A stretch of DNA of 64,000 nucleotides from Mycolicibacterium goodii (GCF_022370755.2 NZ_CP092364.2:5952001-6016000); one strand, 5' to 3'. Shown: positions 43,444 to 53,892, numbered from the stretch's first letter. Numbers and translations are program-made. Notes: generated by a model from the sequence alone, not told the origin.

Positions 43444-44957
43444 CCGAGCGCTACATCGCCGCGCTCGACCAGGGAACCACCTCGACCCGCTGCATCGTCT
43501 ACGACCACCACGGCAGGCTGGTCTCGGTCGCGCAGCGCGAACACCGTCAGTACTACCCGCGGCCGGGTTGGGTCGAGCACGATCCGACCGAGATCTGGGA
43601 CATCGTCCGGCGGATCATCCCGCAGGCCCTCGCCGACGCCGACGTCGAACCACGCCAGATCATGGCACTGGGGATCACCAACCAACGCGAGACCACGGTC
43701 GTGTGGGACGGCCGCACCGGCAAGCCCGCCCACCGCGCGATCGTGTGGCAGGACAACCGGACTGCGGGGCTGCTGCCGGAAATCGCCGCGGAACTCGACG
43801 ACGAGACTTTGCTCGCGCGTTGCGGTCTGCCGCTCGCGACGTACTTTTCAGGGCCCAAGCTGCGTTGGCTGTTGGACGGCGACCGCGACCTGCGGGCCCG
43901 CGCCGAAAACGGTGATCTGCTGTTCGGAACCATCGACTCGTGGTTGCTGTGGAACCTCACCGGGGGCATCGACGGTGGGGTGCATGTCACCGATGTCACC
44001 AACGCCAGCCGCACCATGCTGATGAACCTCGAGACCCTCGACTGGGACGACGAACTGCTCGCAGGCATGCACGTGCCGCGGCGCATGATGCCCGAGATCC
44101 GGCCCAACACCGGACCGTTTCCGTCGACCGTCGATCCCATCGCGGGGATCCCGATCACCGCGGTCATCGGCGATCAACAGGCATCCCTGTTCGGCCAGAC
44201 CGCATTCGAGCCGGGTGAAGCCAAATGCACGTTCGGCACAGGCAGTTTCGTCCTGCTCAACACCGGCAACGACATCGTGCGGTCACAACGTGGGCTGCTC
44301 ACCACCGTGGCCCGCAAGTTCGATGACGAACCGGCGGTGTACGCCCTCGAGGGATCGGTCGCGGTGGCCGGTGCGTTGGTCGCGTGGTCCCGTGACAACC
44401 TCGGCCTCGTCAAGACACCCGCCGAGATCGAGACCCTCGCCCGCACCGTCGACGACAACGGCGGGTGCTACATCGTGCCCGCGTTCTCCGGTCTCTACTC
44501 GCCGTACTGGGCGACCGAGGCGCGTGGCCTGGTGGTCGGCCTGACGTCCTATATCACCAAGGGCCACATCGCCAGAGCCGTGCTGGAAGCCACCGCGTGG
44601 CAGATCCGTGACGTCATCGACGCGATGAAATGCGACTCCGACATCACGGTCCGCTCACTGCACGTCGACGGCGGTATGACGGCCGACAACCTGCTCATGC
44701 AACTCGTGGCCGATATCCTCGACGCACCCGTGGTGCGACCGATGATGGCCGAAACCGTCGCTCTCGGAGCGGCTTACGCCGCGGGCCTGGCGGCAGGCTA
44801 CTGGTCCGACCGCGCGGTGCTGCGATCCAACTGGCGCCGCGCAGCGGAGTGGCGCCCCAGCATGGACCCGGTTCGCCGCCAACGTGAACTCGACGACTGG
44901 CACCGCGCCGTACAACTGGCCATCAGCTGGGGTGACGGCCGCAACGGCGCCTCGTGA
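43440..44957 (+). CDS. glpK: Second glycerol kinase
   Basis: 505 residues, FGGY family. [63 protein letters not shown] and SLHVDGGMTADNLLMQLVAD are all in place, so it looks fully active. It is a paralogue of, not identical to, the kinase in the glpFKD operon. GTG 43440 overlaps the iclR stop. It has its own pairing with the regulator and so may be expressed under different conditions or favour another polyol. Confidence 0.9.
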   Translation: MTERYIAALDQGTTSTRCIVYDHHGRLVSVAQREHRQYYPRPGWVEHDPTEIWDIVRRIIPQALADADVEPRQIMALGITNQRETTVVWDGRTGKPAHRAIVWQDNRTAGLLPEIAAELDDETLLARCGLPLATYFSGPKLRWLLDGDRDLRARAENGDLLFGTIDSWLLWNLTGGIDGGVHVTDVTNASRTMLMNLETLDWDDELLAGMHVPRRMMPEIRPNTGPFPSTVDPIAGIPITAVIGDQQASLFGQTAFEPGEAKCTFGTGSFVLLNTGNDIVRSQRGLLTTVARKFDDEPAVYALEGSVAVAGALVAWSRDNLGLVKTPAEIETLARTVDDNGGCYIVPAFSGLYSPYWATEARGLVVGLTSYITKGHIARAVLEATAWQIRDVIDAMKCDSDITVRSLHVDGGMTADNLLMQLVADILDAPVVRPMMAETVALGAAYAAGLAAGYWSDRAVLRSNWRRAAEWRPSMDPVRRQRELDDWHRAVQLAISWGDGRNGAS

Positions 44958-44960
44958 GGG

Positions 44961-45989
44961 TCAGCGGAAGCGGACGTTCGCGGTCGCCAATCCGAAGATC
45001 TTGCGGCCTGCGGATTTCGCCGCGACGATCACGACACCGGTGCGGGTCTGCGGATCCAGCGATTTGATGCGGCCGCTGTACTCGATCTCGGTACCCTCGG
45101 CCGGCACCACCGCGGGTTGCGACAACCGCACCGCGTAGCGCGTGACGGCAGCGGGATCACCCGTCCAGGATGAGACAAATCCTGCGCCGAGGCCCATGGT
45201 GAGCATGCCGTGGGCGATCACGTCGGGCTGACCGGCCAGCTTGGCGATGTTCTCGTCCCAGTGCAGCGGGTTGGCGTCACCGGCCACGCCGGCGTAGTTG
45301 ACCAGGTCGCCGCGCGACAGCCGGGCAGTGTGTACCGGAAGTTCGTCGCCGACCTTGATGTCGTCGAACGACAGCGACGACGGAGTGCGGGTGGCACCGC
45401 CCTGTGCGATGCGGAGCTCACCAGCCGGCCGGACCGTCTTCTGGTACGGAGCGTCGGTCTCGTCGACACCGAGCATGTTGATGCCGTGCATCATCACCCC
45501 CTGCACGGCGGGCCGGATGGCCGGGTCGACGTCCTCGGCGGTGATCCCGACGACCGTGGTGTGCAGCGTGTGCACGACCTCGCCCGCGCTGTCGGTGAAG
45601 GTATTGGTGACGGTGATGAGGTCACGGCCGGCGATGCGGCGCACCGAGGTCAGTTCGATGTCGATGCGCAGTTCGTCGCCCTCGACGATGGGGCGGTGCT
45701 GTTCGAAGACCTCTTCGGTCTGCAGGTACATGTCGTAGCCGACCACGACCGATTCGAACATGCGCTGGTTGCAGGCCATGGCGGGCGCTGAGGTGAACGT
45801 CAGCGGCGCGACAAGTCCGGGGTGGCCGAGGTCGGCGGCGGCCGCGAGATTCCAGTGCACAGGATGGTAGTCCTGCACGGCGCGGGCGAACTCGCGGACC
45901 TTCTCCCGGCCCACCAGATACGTGTCTTCCATCTGGTAGTAGTGGCCGACCCGCGATTCGAGCGTCGACGTATCTGCTGGTGCGGTCAT
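44961..45989 (-). CDS. Fused HadA/HadB-like (3R)-hydroxyacyl dehydratase (double hot-dog)
   Basis: 342 residues. The N-terminal half (GHYYQMEDTYLVGREKVREF, then HPVHWNLAAAADLGHPGLVA) is the HadA-like hot-dog domain. The C-terminal half is MaoC-like and holds the hydratase motif VAGDANPLHWDENIAKLAGQ with Asp and His, followed by VIAHGMLTMGLGAG. Such fusions dehydrate 3-hydroxyacyl-ACP or -CoA. From memory, an M. smegmatis homologue beside these glycerol genes was reported to compensate for inhibition of the FAS-II dehydratase. ATG 45989 is preferred over a TTG four codons upstream. It is convergent with glpK2. Confidence 0.85.
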   Translation of the reverse strand: MTAPADTSTLESRVGHYYQMEDTYLVGREKVREFARAVQDYHPVHWNLAAAADLGHPGLVAPLTFTSAPAMACNQRMFESVVVGYDMYLQTEEVFEQHRPIVEGDELRIDIELTSVRRIAGRDLITVTNTFTDSAGEVVHTLHTTVVGITAEDVDPAIRPAVQGVMMHGINMLGVDETDAPYQKTVRPAGELRIAQGGATRTPSSLSFDDIKVGDELPVHTARLSRGDLVNYAGVAGDANPLHWDENIAKLAGQPDVIAHGMLTMGLGAGFVSSWTGDPAAVTRYAVRLSQPAVVPAEGTEIEYSGRIKSLDPQTRTGVVIVAAKSAGRKIFGLATANVRFR

Positions 45990-46201
45990 GAATCTGCTCA
46001 ACTTTTCTATCGGCTTACGCGCTCAAAGCGACTTCAGCACCCTAACGCGAGAGCCTCTGAGCCCCGAAATTCTCGACCTGCGGTTCGATGGCGCGCATGC
46101 GGGTAGCAACACCGCGGTGCGCCGGTCGCCCTCGAAACAGCGCGGCGCTCAACGGGATCCACTTGGGGCGATGTGGCATGCCCGGAGGGGGCAAATTTTG
46201 A

Positions 46202-46214
46202 CTTGACCGTCAAG
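46202..46214. promoter_or_regulatory. Short dyad in the gap before the fused dehydratase
   Basis: CTTGACCGTCAAG is a perfect 13-bp palindrome (odd centre) within the 364-nt gap 45990-46353. That gap has no gene I can support. The site lies about 215 nt upstream of the dehydratase start and within an AT-richer patch (GCAAATTTTGACTTGACC), so it could be an operator for that gene. Confidence 0.35.
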
Positions 46215-46353
46215 CATTCGGGGTTGTTCGGCAGATCACAGCAAATCGCACAACCCGGCGTGTGGCAGGCAATGGCCTGGAACTACTGGCGTCGTCGTTC
46301 CGGGAGGGCAAATCGGCGGCGATGTGTCCACACGGATCGACTGCTCGGCGGCA

Positions 46354-47070
46354 TCACACCGCGGAGCCGCCGCCGTCGACATACAACGTCGAACCCGTGA
46401 CGAAACTGGCGCGTGGAGAGGCGAGGAACAACACCGCCTGCGCGATCTCCTCTGGTCCCGCGGTGCGCTTCAAAGGCAGGCCCGCCGCGACGTCGTCGAT
46501 GAAGTCGCCCATCTGCGCCAGCGTCGTCGGGGTTCGCGTCGGTCCGGGCGAAACACTGTTCACGCGAACGCCGTTGGCGCCGAACTCGGCGGCCCACGTG
46601 CGGGTCAACGACGCCAGCGCCGCCTTGGTCGCGGCGTACACCGAGGTGCCCGGGAAGCCTTTGTGCGCGGCGAGCGTAGTGATGTTGACGATGCTGCCGC
46701 GCCCGCGCTCCACCATCCCTTTGGCCGTCGCGGCGACCAGGAAGTAGGTGCCCCGGACGTTGGTGTCGAACAGCTGCTGGAAGCCGGCCACATCCTGTTC
46801 GAAGGTCGGCGCCGTGGGGTAGATCCCCGCGTTGTTGACGAGAATGTCGACGTCGCCGGCCTGCGAGACCAGACTCGCCACCGAATCCATGTCGCCGAGG
46901 TCGGCCGGCACGAAGCGCGCGCCGATGTCGGCCGCGGCTTGTTCACCACGCTCGCGGTCGCGCCCCGCGATCACCACCTCGGCGCCCTCGGCCGCCATCA
47001 GGCGCGCTGATTCCAGGCCGATACCACTCGTCCCGCCCGTCACGAGCGCGGTCTGTCCGTGAAGTTCCAT
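46354..47070 (-). CDS. Short-chain dehydrogenase/reductase
   Basis: 238 residues from ATG 47070. ALVTGGTSGIGLESARLMAA is the NAD(P) loop, DILVNNAGIYP the NNAG strand, and the catalytic Ser-Tyr-Lys occurs in TTLAAHKGFPGTSVYAATKA (YAATK), with Thr-Thr where Ser is usual. The C-terminus TGSTLYVDGGGSAV is canonical. Substrate is unknown; it could reduce a 3-ketoacyl thioester given the neighbouring dehydratase, but nothing specific shows this. The start is set by family alignment; the frame runs to 47142. It is divergent from the cellulase gene. Confidence 0.82.
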   Translation of the reverse strand: MELHGQTALVTGGTSGIGLESARLMAAEGAEVVIAGRDRERGEQAAADIGARFVPADLGDMDSVASLVSQAGDVDILVNNAGIYPTAPTFEQDVAGFQQLFDTNVRGTYFLVAATAKGMVERGRGSIVNITTLAAHKGFPGTSVYAATKAALASLTRTWAAEFGANGVRVNSVSPGPTRTPTTLAQMGDFIDDVAAGLPLKRTAGPEEIAQAVLFLASPRASFVTGSTLYVDGGGSAV

Positions 47071-47172
47071 GAGACGTTCAATCGTGTGGGTCGGTGAAAC
47101 CTTCCCGTCGATTCTCTGGCCCCGGCCGGCCGCGTTTGGCACAGTCTCGAACCCGACGCTAGGTTTCGTCGG

Positions 47173-48156
47173 GTGAAGTCCTCAGCTGCAGGTAAAGCCA
47201 CGCGGTGGATCGCTCCCTTCCTGGCCGTCGCGGCGCTGGCCGGCGCCGGCGCGCTCGCCGAACCGGCGGGTGTCGCAGTCGAGGTGCGTCTGACCAGTGA
47301 CGGCAACCCGCTGGCCGGGCAGACCTTCTACGTCGACCCGAACTCGAAGGCGATGCGAGCCGCCAAGAACGACCCCAGCCCCGAGCTGCAGATGATCGCG
47401 AACACGCCGCACGCGTACTGGATGGACAACGTGTCGACGTTCGCGGTCGACGCGAAATACATCCAGACGGCCCAGGGTGCGGGCACGATGCCGATTCTCG
47501 CGCTGTACGGCATCCCGAACCGCGACTGCGGCAGTTTCGCGGCGGGCGGCTTCGGCTCGGCCGCCGCCTACAAGGGGTGGATCGACGGGGTCGCCGGCGC
47601 GATCGGTTCCGGTCCGGCGGCGGTGATCCTGGAACCCGACGCGCTCGCGATGGCCGACTGCCTGTCGGCGGACCAGCGTCAGGAGCGATTCGACCTGATG
47701 CGGTACGCGGTCGACACGCTCACCCGTAACCCCGCCACCGCGGTGTACATCGACGCCGGGCATTCCCGGTGGGTGAAGGCGGAGGACATGGCGGCCCGCC
47801 TCAACGAGGTGGGCGTGAGCAAGGCGCGTGGCTTCTCCCTGAACACCGCGAACTTCTTCACCACCGAGGAGGAGATCGGCTACGGCGAGACGATCTCGGC
47901 GCTCACCAACGGGGCGCACTACGTGATCGACACGTCACGCAACGGCGTCGGTCCCGTCGACAGTGACTCGTGGTGCAACCCGCCGGGCCGTGCGCTCGGC
48001 TCGCCTCCGACCACCGCGACCGCGGGTGCGCACGCGGACGCCTACCTGTGGGTGAAGCGACCGGGTGAATCCGACGGAGCCTGCAACGGCCATCCCTCGG
48101 CGGGTACGTTCGTCAGCCAGTACGCGATCGACCTGGCGCGCAACGCCGGGCGATAG
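47173..48156 (+). CDS. Secreted glycoside hydrolase family 6 (cellulase/cellobiohydrolase)
   Basis: 327 residues. The N-terminus has a signal (RWIAPFLAVAALAGAGALA). The mature protein is a compact GH6: FYVDPNSKAM, PILALYGIPNRDCGSFAAGG, VILEPDALAMADC with the conserved Asp, YIDAGHSRWVKAEDMA, NGVGPVDSDSWCNPPGRALG and YLWVKRPGESDGACNG. These inverting enzymes cut beta-1,4-glucan. No cellulose-binding module is attached. Four Cys likely pair as two disulfides. GTG start at 47173. A mycobacterium could use it on plant matter or on self-made cellulose. Confidence 0.88.
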   Translation: MKSSAAGKATRWIAPFLAVAALAGAGALAEPAGVAVEVRLTSDGNPLAGQTFYVDPNSKAMRAAKNDPSPELQMIANTPHAYWMDNVSTFAVDAKYIQTAQGAGTMPILALYGIPNRDCGSFAAGGFGSAAAYKGWIDGVAGAIGSGPAAVILEPDALAMADCLSADQRQERFDLMRYAVDTLTRNPATAVYIDAGHSRWVKAEDMAARLNEVGVSKARGFSLNTANFFTTEEEIGYGETISALTNGAHYVIDTSRNGVGPVDSDSWCNPPGRALGSPPTTATAGAHADAYLWVKRPGESDGACNGHPSAGTFVSQYAIDLARNAGR

Positions 48157-48159
48157 CCG

Positions 48160-48381
48160 TCATACGGTCCAACCCGACCTCTGCGGCCATGTCTCCACAT
48201 CGGTGCCGTCGCGTCGCAGTTTGACGTAGGCGTGGCCGCGTTCGGCCGCGTCGGCAGTTCTGTCGACGTACACCCGTCGCGCCTCGTCCTCGGACCCGCG
48301 CATCAGGATCTCTTCTTTGATGTCCTGCGGGTCGCCGAAGGTGCTCGAACCGGCGACCACGACCTCCCAGTTCTGCTCCAC
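48160..48381 (-). CDS. Small hypothetical protein
   Basis: 73 residues from GTG 48381: a hydrophilic, charged chain with WEVVVAGSSTFGDP near the start and RRVYVDRTADAAERGHAYVK in the middle, ending SGWTV. It has no signal peptide or cysteine. I do not recognise the family. The composition and codon use fit a real gene, and it fills the gap between the cellulase stop (4 nt away, convergent) and a divergent SCO6745-like gene. An internal ATG near 48303 is an alternative start with a better upstream AAGAAGAG. Confidence 0.5.
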   Translation of the reverse strand: MEQNWEVVVAGSSTFGDPQDIKEEILMRGSEDEARRVYVDRTADAAERGHAYVKLRRDGTDVETWPQRSGWTV

Positions 48382-48534
48382 GGTCGATGGGTACCCATCC
48401 CTCCCGCCGAAACCGCATTCCGTCAAGGAGAATTCGGCAAAATGCCTCACCGATGACGTGTCTGCGCGAGGAAGCGGGCGGCTACTCTCGTGGCGACGAC
48501 CATCGACGATCGCCGACACCGGGAGCCGCCACCT

Positions 48535-49290
48535 ATGAGCACGACCATTCTGGACGCCGCTGACACCGCTGGATCCGCCATCGAGGAAGCCGTGGCGGTG
48601 TTCATGCTCCACCCCGAGACGTTCGGCCAGAGCGTCGCGGCCGGCTACCAGAATCCGTTCGCCGGATACGTGGCCGGTCGGGGCGGTGTGCTGGGTGAGG
48701 CGACCGGCGCGACGGTTGCCTCGGTGTTCGCGGTGTTCGAGCCGGGCTGGTTGGCCGCGATGTGGGATGAAGGCGTCGCCGTGCGAGGTGCTGTCGCGGC
48801 CTCGCAGCTGTACTGGGATCAGGCCGCTGCGTTCGCCCGCAAGTACCTCAGCGCAGCGGAGGGACTCGATCGCCTGGCCGCCTTGGGGGAGAGGGTCATC
48901 GCGGCCACCGCCACGTCGTCGTTGCCGCTGTTCACCGGATGGCGGGCCATGCCGCTGGCCGAGGATTCCGCTGCCCGGGCACTGCAGGTGATGTTCGTGC
49001 TCCGCGAACTGCGTGGCGGCGTGCATTTCAATCTGCTCGCCCTTTCCGGCATCACGCCGGTCGAAGCGCACATGCTCAACAAGGGTCCTCAGTACACCGC
49101 GATCTTCGGCTGGCCCGAGCCGTACGCCGACGGTGCGCACAAAAAGGACCGCTACGACGAGATCCGCCAGGAGACCAATCGCCGCATCGCCGAGTTATTC
49201 GGTGCGGCACTGGACCCGGCGGAGGCCGACGAGCTTGCCCGGCTGAGCGCTTCCGCATTGGCAACGTTGAAGGCCAACGTTCCCAGCTGA
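48535..49290 (+). CDS. SCO6745-family protein
   Basis: 251 residues. FMLHPETFGQSVAAGYQNPF, AGYVAGRGGVLGEATGATVA, ASVFAVFEPG and FVLRELRGGVHFNLLALSGI fit the actinobacterial SCO6745 family, which is all-helical and of unknown function. No signal peptide or membrane segment is seen. I choose ATG 48535, preceded by CGGGAG, rather than the longer frame from 48490. It is probably co-transcribed with the zinc-ribbon gene 21 nt downstream. Confidence 0.68.
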   Translation: MSTTILDAADTAGSAIEEAVAVFMLHPETFGQSVAAGYQNPFAGYVAGRGGVLGEATGATVASVFAVFEPGWLAAMWDEGVAVRGAVAASQLYWDQAAAFARKYLSAAEGLDRLAALGERVIAATATSSLPLFTGWRAMPLAEDSAARALQVMFVLRELRGGVHFNLLALSGITPVEAHMLNKGPQYTAIFGWPEPYADGAHKKDRYDEIRQETNRRIAELFGAALDPAEADELARLSASALATLKANVPS

Positions 49291-49311
49291 CCGCGTCCGT
49301 GCTTCCGTACG

Positions 49312-49533
49312 GTGGCTGACGTGTTCTTCTTCCTCTTCGGCTACGGCACCAAGCAGAAGTACCTCGGGGCAGGAGAGGTCCGGACGTGCCCGCGCTGCCA
49401 CAACACCACCGAATGGACGCGCATGCAGGAGTCGAAACAGTTCACGTTGTTCTTCGTGCCGGTCGCGCGGTGGAATCGTCGCCGACTCGAGGTATGCGGT
49501 GTCTGTGGCACCGCCGTTGGCGACGTACGCTGA
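49312..49533 (+). CDS. Zinc-ribbon protein
   Basis: 73 residues. The N-terminal FFFLFGYGTKQKYLGAG is followed by TCPRCHNTTEW and VCGVCGT, two CxxC knuckles that would bind one Zn. Family members of this type (zinc-ribbon proteins with an initial F-F-x-x-G-x-G-T-K) are widespread in actinobacteria, with no known role. GTG start at 49312. The next gene begins 31 nt later. Confidence 0.7.
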   Translation: MADVFFFLFGYGTKQKYLGAGEVRTCPRCHNTTEWTRMQESKQFTLFFVPVARWNRRRLEVCGVCGTAVGDVR

Positions 49534-49564
49534 CAGCGATGTGCTCCCGTGGAAATGCGATCCG

Positions 49565-49948
49565 GTGAGTTCCGCCGGTCAGGACCGGTCGGGTGACCCG
49601 GCGGCAGGGCAGGAGCCCGACTACCGCTTCACGCTGGCCAACGAGCGGACGTTTCTGGCGTGGATCCGGACGGCACTGGCGTTGATCGCCGGTGGGATCG
49701 CCGTCGTGCAATTCGTGCCGTCGTTCGGGATCCCCGGCGTCCGGCACGGGCTCAGCGTGGCCCTGACCGCGGGCGGTGGGGTGCTGGCCGCGCTGGCCGT
49801 GCGGCGCTGGCAGCACGTGCAGGCGGCCATGCGCCGTGACGAGGAATTGCCGCCCACGCGCATCCCGGCGCTGCTCGGCGGCGCCATTTTCCTGGTGACC
49901 CTGACGATTCTCGTGGTCCTGGTGATCTGGCCACCGACTGGGCACTGA
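49565..49948 (+). CDS. DUF202 (YidH-like) membrane protein
   Basis: 127 residues. YRFTLANERTFLAWIRTALA is the DUF202 signature (N-E-R-T-x-L-x-W-x-R-T), and three hydrophobic segments follow (LIAGGIAVVQFVPSFG, a central helix and GGAIFLVTLTILVVLVIW). GTG 49565 gives a short Gly/Asp-rich N-terminus. It is directly upstream of a second, divergent DUF202 protein; in other bacteria such pairs also occur. Function unknown. Confidence 0.78.
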   Translation: MSSAGQDRSGDPAAGQEPDYRFTLANERTFLAWIRTALALIAGGIAVVQFVPSFGIPGVRHGLSVALTAGGGVLAALAVRRWQHVQAAMRRDEELPPTRIPALLGGAIFLVTLTILVVLVIWPPTGH

Positions 49949-49949
49949 G

Positions 49950-50291
49950 ATGCCCCGCCCACTGCGGGACAAGCCGGGCTTGCCCGCCGAGCGCACCCTG
50001 TTGTCCTGGGAGCGAAGCTCATTCGGGTTTCTCGTGGGCGGAGCGCTGCTGCTGCTGCGTCAGCACGGACCGCTCGGGCCCGGACGGGTTCTCCTCTCCT
50101 TCATCGCAGCGCTGCTCGCGATGCTGGTTCTCACACTGGGGTACCGGCGGTCACGCGCGATCAGGGACAGCCCGGTCCTCGCCGGCCGGATCGTCACCGC
50201 GCCACCGCGCGTGGAGGTGCTGCTGATCGGCGGCGCCACGGTTGTTTTCGCCGCCGCGGTCGTCGGCGCGTTGTTGTTGGCGATCAGCTGA
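49950..50291 (+). CDS. Second DUF202-type membrane protein
   Basis: 113 residues. LPAERTLLSWERSSFGFLVG is the DUF202 motif, with Ser in place of the usual aromatic and Arg residues at some positions. Helices follow at about 28-42, 50-68 and 90-112. It begins 1 nt after the stop of the first DUF202 gene, so the two are probably translated together and may form a heteromer in the membrane. Its 3' end overlaps the convergent broken metallo-beta-lactamase/rhodanese gene by 8 bp. Confidence 0.75.
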   Translation: MPRPLRDKPGLPAERTLLSWERSSFGFLVGGALLLLRQHGPLGPGRVLLSFIAALLAMLVLTLGYRRSRAIRDSPVLAGRIVTAPPRVEVLLIGGATVVFAAAVVGALLLAIS

Positions 50292-51643
50292 CCAGACCGA
50301 TTTTCTCAGCCTGGTCGAACGCGTCGTCGACAAGAACCACCGTGCGGCCGGGCCGGTCGATCATCGAAGCGCGATCGACGACCGGTATCCCGATGCGCAG
50401 TGCACCCAGACCTCGCCCTCGGGGACTTCTTGAATGCGCTTGCTCAACTCGTGCAGCGGGATGTTGATCGCGCCGGGGATGTGGCCGTCGGCGAACTCAC
50501 CGCTTTGGCGGACGTCGAGCACGGCCGGAGCCCCAGCCTGCAACACCGCTGCCAACGCCGCGAAGCCGGCGACGCGGTAGGAGCGCAGCGGGGTCCCCGC
50601 GGCCAGGTCCTCGACGTCACCGGCGGCCGATCCGGTCAGGTTGTCGACCCCGATGCGGGCCAGTTCCCTTCTCGCAGCCGCGATCTGGTCGATGTCGTGA
50701 CCGATGAGCGTCAGCGGCGACCCCCACGAGTACAGCCAACCCAGATAGGTGACGAAGTTGTCCGACAGCTCGAAGCCGAGGGTGCCGCCGAGATGCCCGG
50801 TGGCGAAGGCGGTGCGGTTGCGCAGGTCCACCACCCATTCGCCGGCTTCGATGCGGCGGCGCAGTTCGTCGGAATCCACCGGTTGAGGCAGTGACAGGTC
50901 GACGGGCTCCGGACCCGCGGCGTTGATGACACCCATATGTGCGTAACACGCGGGGTAGGCGCCCAACCCGGCGATCAGTTCGTCGACGTAGCTCTGCGCG
51001 TCCCGGGTCAGAGCCGGATTGCTCTGACGCTGATCGGCGATCGTGGAGGACTTCCCGCTGGCCGGGGTGGCCGAGCAGAAGCTGCCGAAGCCGTGGGTGG
51101 GGTAAACCTGGGTAGTGTCGGGCAGTTCGGCGGCGAGCCTTCGCACCGAGTGGAACTGCGCGTGGCTGAGTTCCTGGGTGTGCTCGGCGCCGAGCAGGTC
51201 CGTGCGCCCGGTCGTGCCATGCAGCATCGACCCGCCGGTGAATACCCCGACCACCGAGTCCCCGGTATCACGCAGCACGTAACTGACGTGGTGACGGGTG
51301 TGGCCGGGGGTGTGCATCACCTGCAGTCGGACCGGACCGGCGTCGACGATGTCGCCGTCATTCACCGCGCGACGCTCGTATCCCACGTCGTCTCCGGCAG
51401 GCACCACGTACTCAGCACCGGTGACTCGCGACAGCTCCAGGCCTCCGGTCACGTAGTCGTTGTGGATGTGTGTCTCGAGGACATGGGAGATGTGCACCCC
51501 GCGCTCACAGGCCAGGTCGAGCACACGATCGATGTCGCGCTGCGGGTCGACCACCACGGCGGTGCCGTCGGCAGCGATCAGAGATAACTGCGGTCGCCCA
51601 AGCCCGAGGTCTCGATGACGGCGACATCTACCAGCGAGCTCAC
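50284..51643 (-). pseudogene. Metallo-beta-lactamase/double-rhodanese protein, two frameshifts
   Basis: GTG 51643, coupled to DUF302 by GTGA, starts VDVAVIETSGLGDRSYL and then meets a stop at 51578-51580. The fold resumes in another frame with TAVVVDPQRDIDRVLDLACE. The sequence fits an extra CT near 51580-51583. The main frame runs through THIHNDYVTGG (metal site), MHTPGHTRHH, a first rhodanese domain without Cys, and a second with HCASGYRSS. Near 50366-50372 a base is missing: the frame stops at 50361, while the true C-terminus DDAFDQAEKIGLVS continues in another frame to 50284. As sequenced it is inactive. The family oxidises persulfides or transfers sulfane sulfur. Confidence 0.72.
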
Positions 51644-52035
51644 AGCGATTCGATCGCGGCGCGCAATCTGGCGGCGGCCTCGTCGGCGACCTCGCGCAGC
51701 CCCGGTTTGTCCGAGACCTGCACCATGATCTGCGGGTCCATCGCGTCCACGATCACCGTGTCGCCGCCGGCCGACGTGTCGGCACGCACCGCGACGTTGC
51801 AGGGGAGCAGCAGTCCGATCTGCCGATCTGCGTTGACCGCGCGATGCGCCAGCGGCGGATTGCACGCCCCGAGGATCAGATAGTCCTCCATGTCCTCGCC
51901 GAGCTTCGCCTTGAGCGTGGCTTTCATGTCGATCTCAGTGAGGACACCGAAACCCTGCTCCGCGAGCGCCTTTCGGGTGCGCTCGACCGCATCCTCGAAT
52001 GTGGTGTGCAGCGTGGTGGACAGTGCGTAACTCAT
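51640..52035 (-). CDS. DUF302 protein
   Basis: 131 residues. ALSTTLHTTFEDAVERTRKA, GFGVLTEIDMKATLKAKLGE, DYLILGACNPPLAHRAVNAD and IGLLLPCNVAVRAD are the DUF302 blocks; Cys in GACNPP and LLPCN are conserved in the group. Proteins of this type accompany rhodanese and CsoR-like genes, and a sulfur- or redox-linked role is suspected. It lies 51 nt after the CstR-like repressor gene and overlaps the next gene by 4 bp. Confidence 0.8.
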   Translation of the reverse strand: MSYALSTTLHTTFEDAVERTRKALAEQGFGVLTEIDMKATLKAKLGEDMEDYLILGACNPPLAHRAVNADRQIGLLLPCNVAVRADTSAGGDTVIVDAMDPQIMVQVSDKPGLREVADEAAARLRAAIESL

Positions 52036-52086
52036 GGGTTCCTCCGCTCTCCTCGCCGTCGACGCCGCTCGGTCAGCCCCGGTGGA

Positions 52087-53289
<1,203 letters not shown>

Positions 53290-53293
<4 letters not shown>

Positions 53294-53892
53294 GACCGTT
53301 CGCTCACATGCGTACCCGTCGAGCTGGACTCCACCAGCCGGGCCACGATACTCTGCGCATCGCAGGCGGCGCCCCGGTTGTAGGGCAGCTTCGCCAGCAG
53401 CATGCCCATCGCGCAGGTGTTGGACAGGGCCGCGAACGTCAGTCCACCTCCGACGCCGGCGGCCAGCCATTTGAGCTTCGGGGTGGCGATGCTACCCAGG
53501 ATGCTCGACAGCACGATCGAGCCCGCCACGAGCCGCACCTGACGCTCCAGGTCCCAGCGCGCAGTGCCGCGGTTCACCGCAAATCCCTTGGCCTCCCAGG
53601 CGGTGATGCCGCCGTCGAGGATGTGCACGTTCGACAATCCGGCGTTGCGCAGCGTCTCCTCGGCCTGGACGGCACGCCGGCCGGACCGGCAGACCAGGAC
53701 CACGTCCTCGTCGAGGTGCTTGATGATCTCGTCACGGTGCTCACGCAGCAGGTCCAGCGGCACGTTGTAGGCGCCGGCGATGTGGGCGGTCTCGAACTCG
53801 CCTGGGGCGCGCACGTCGAGCACCCGGGGTGGGGTGGCAGACCCGAGCACTCGGTTCAGGTCGTGGGAGTCGATGGTGGCTGGTGCGGTCAT
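53290..53892 (-). CDS. Rhodanese with C-terminal DUF2892 membrane domain (YgaP-like)
   Basis: 200 residues. The rhodanese domain (1-105) has DVRAPGEFETAHIAGAYNVP and the active-site loop VLVCRSGRRAVQAEE with catalytic Cys. The DUF2892 part (110-185) shows two hydrophobic segments. E. coli YgaP shares this build: a membrane-anchored sulfurtransferase. It is the first gene of the rhodanese-tauE unit; two operator copies (53946-53961, 53981-53996) lie 50-105 nt upstream. Confidence 0.86.
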
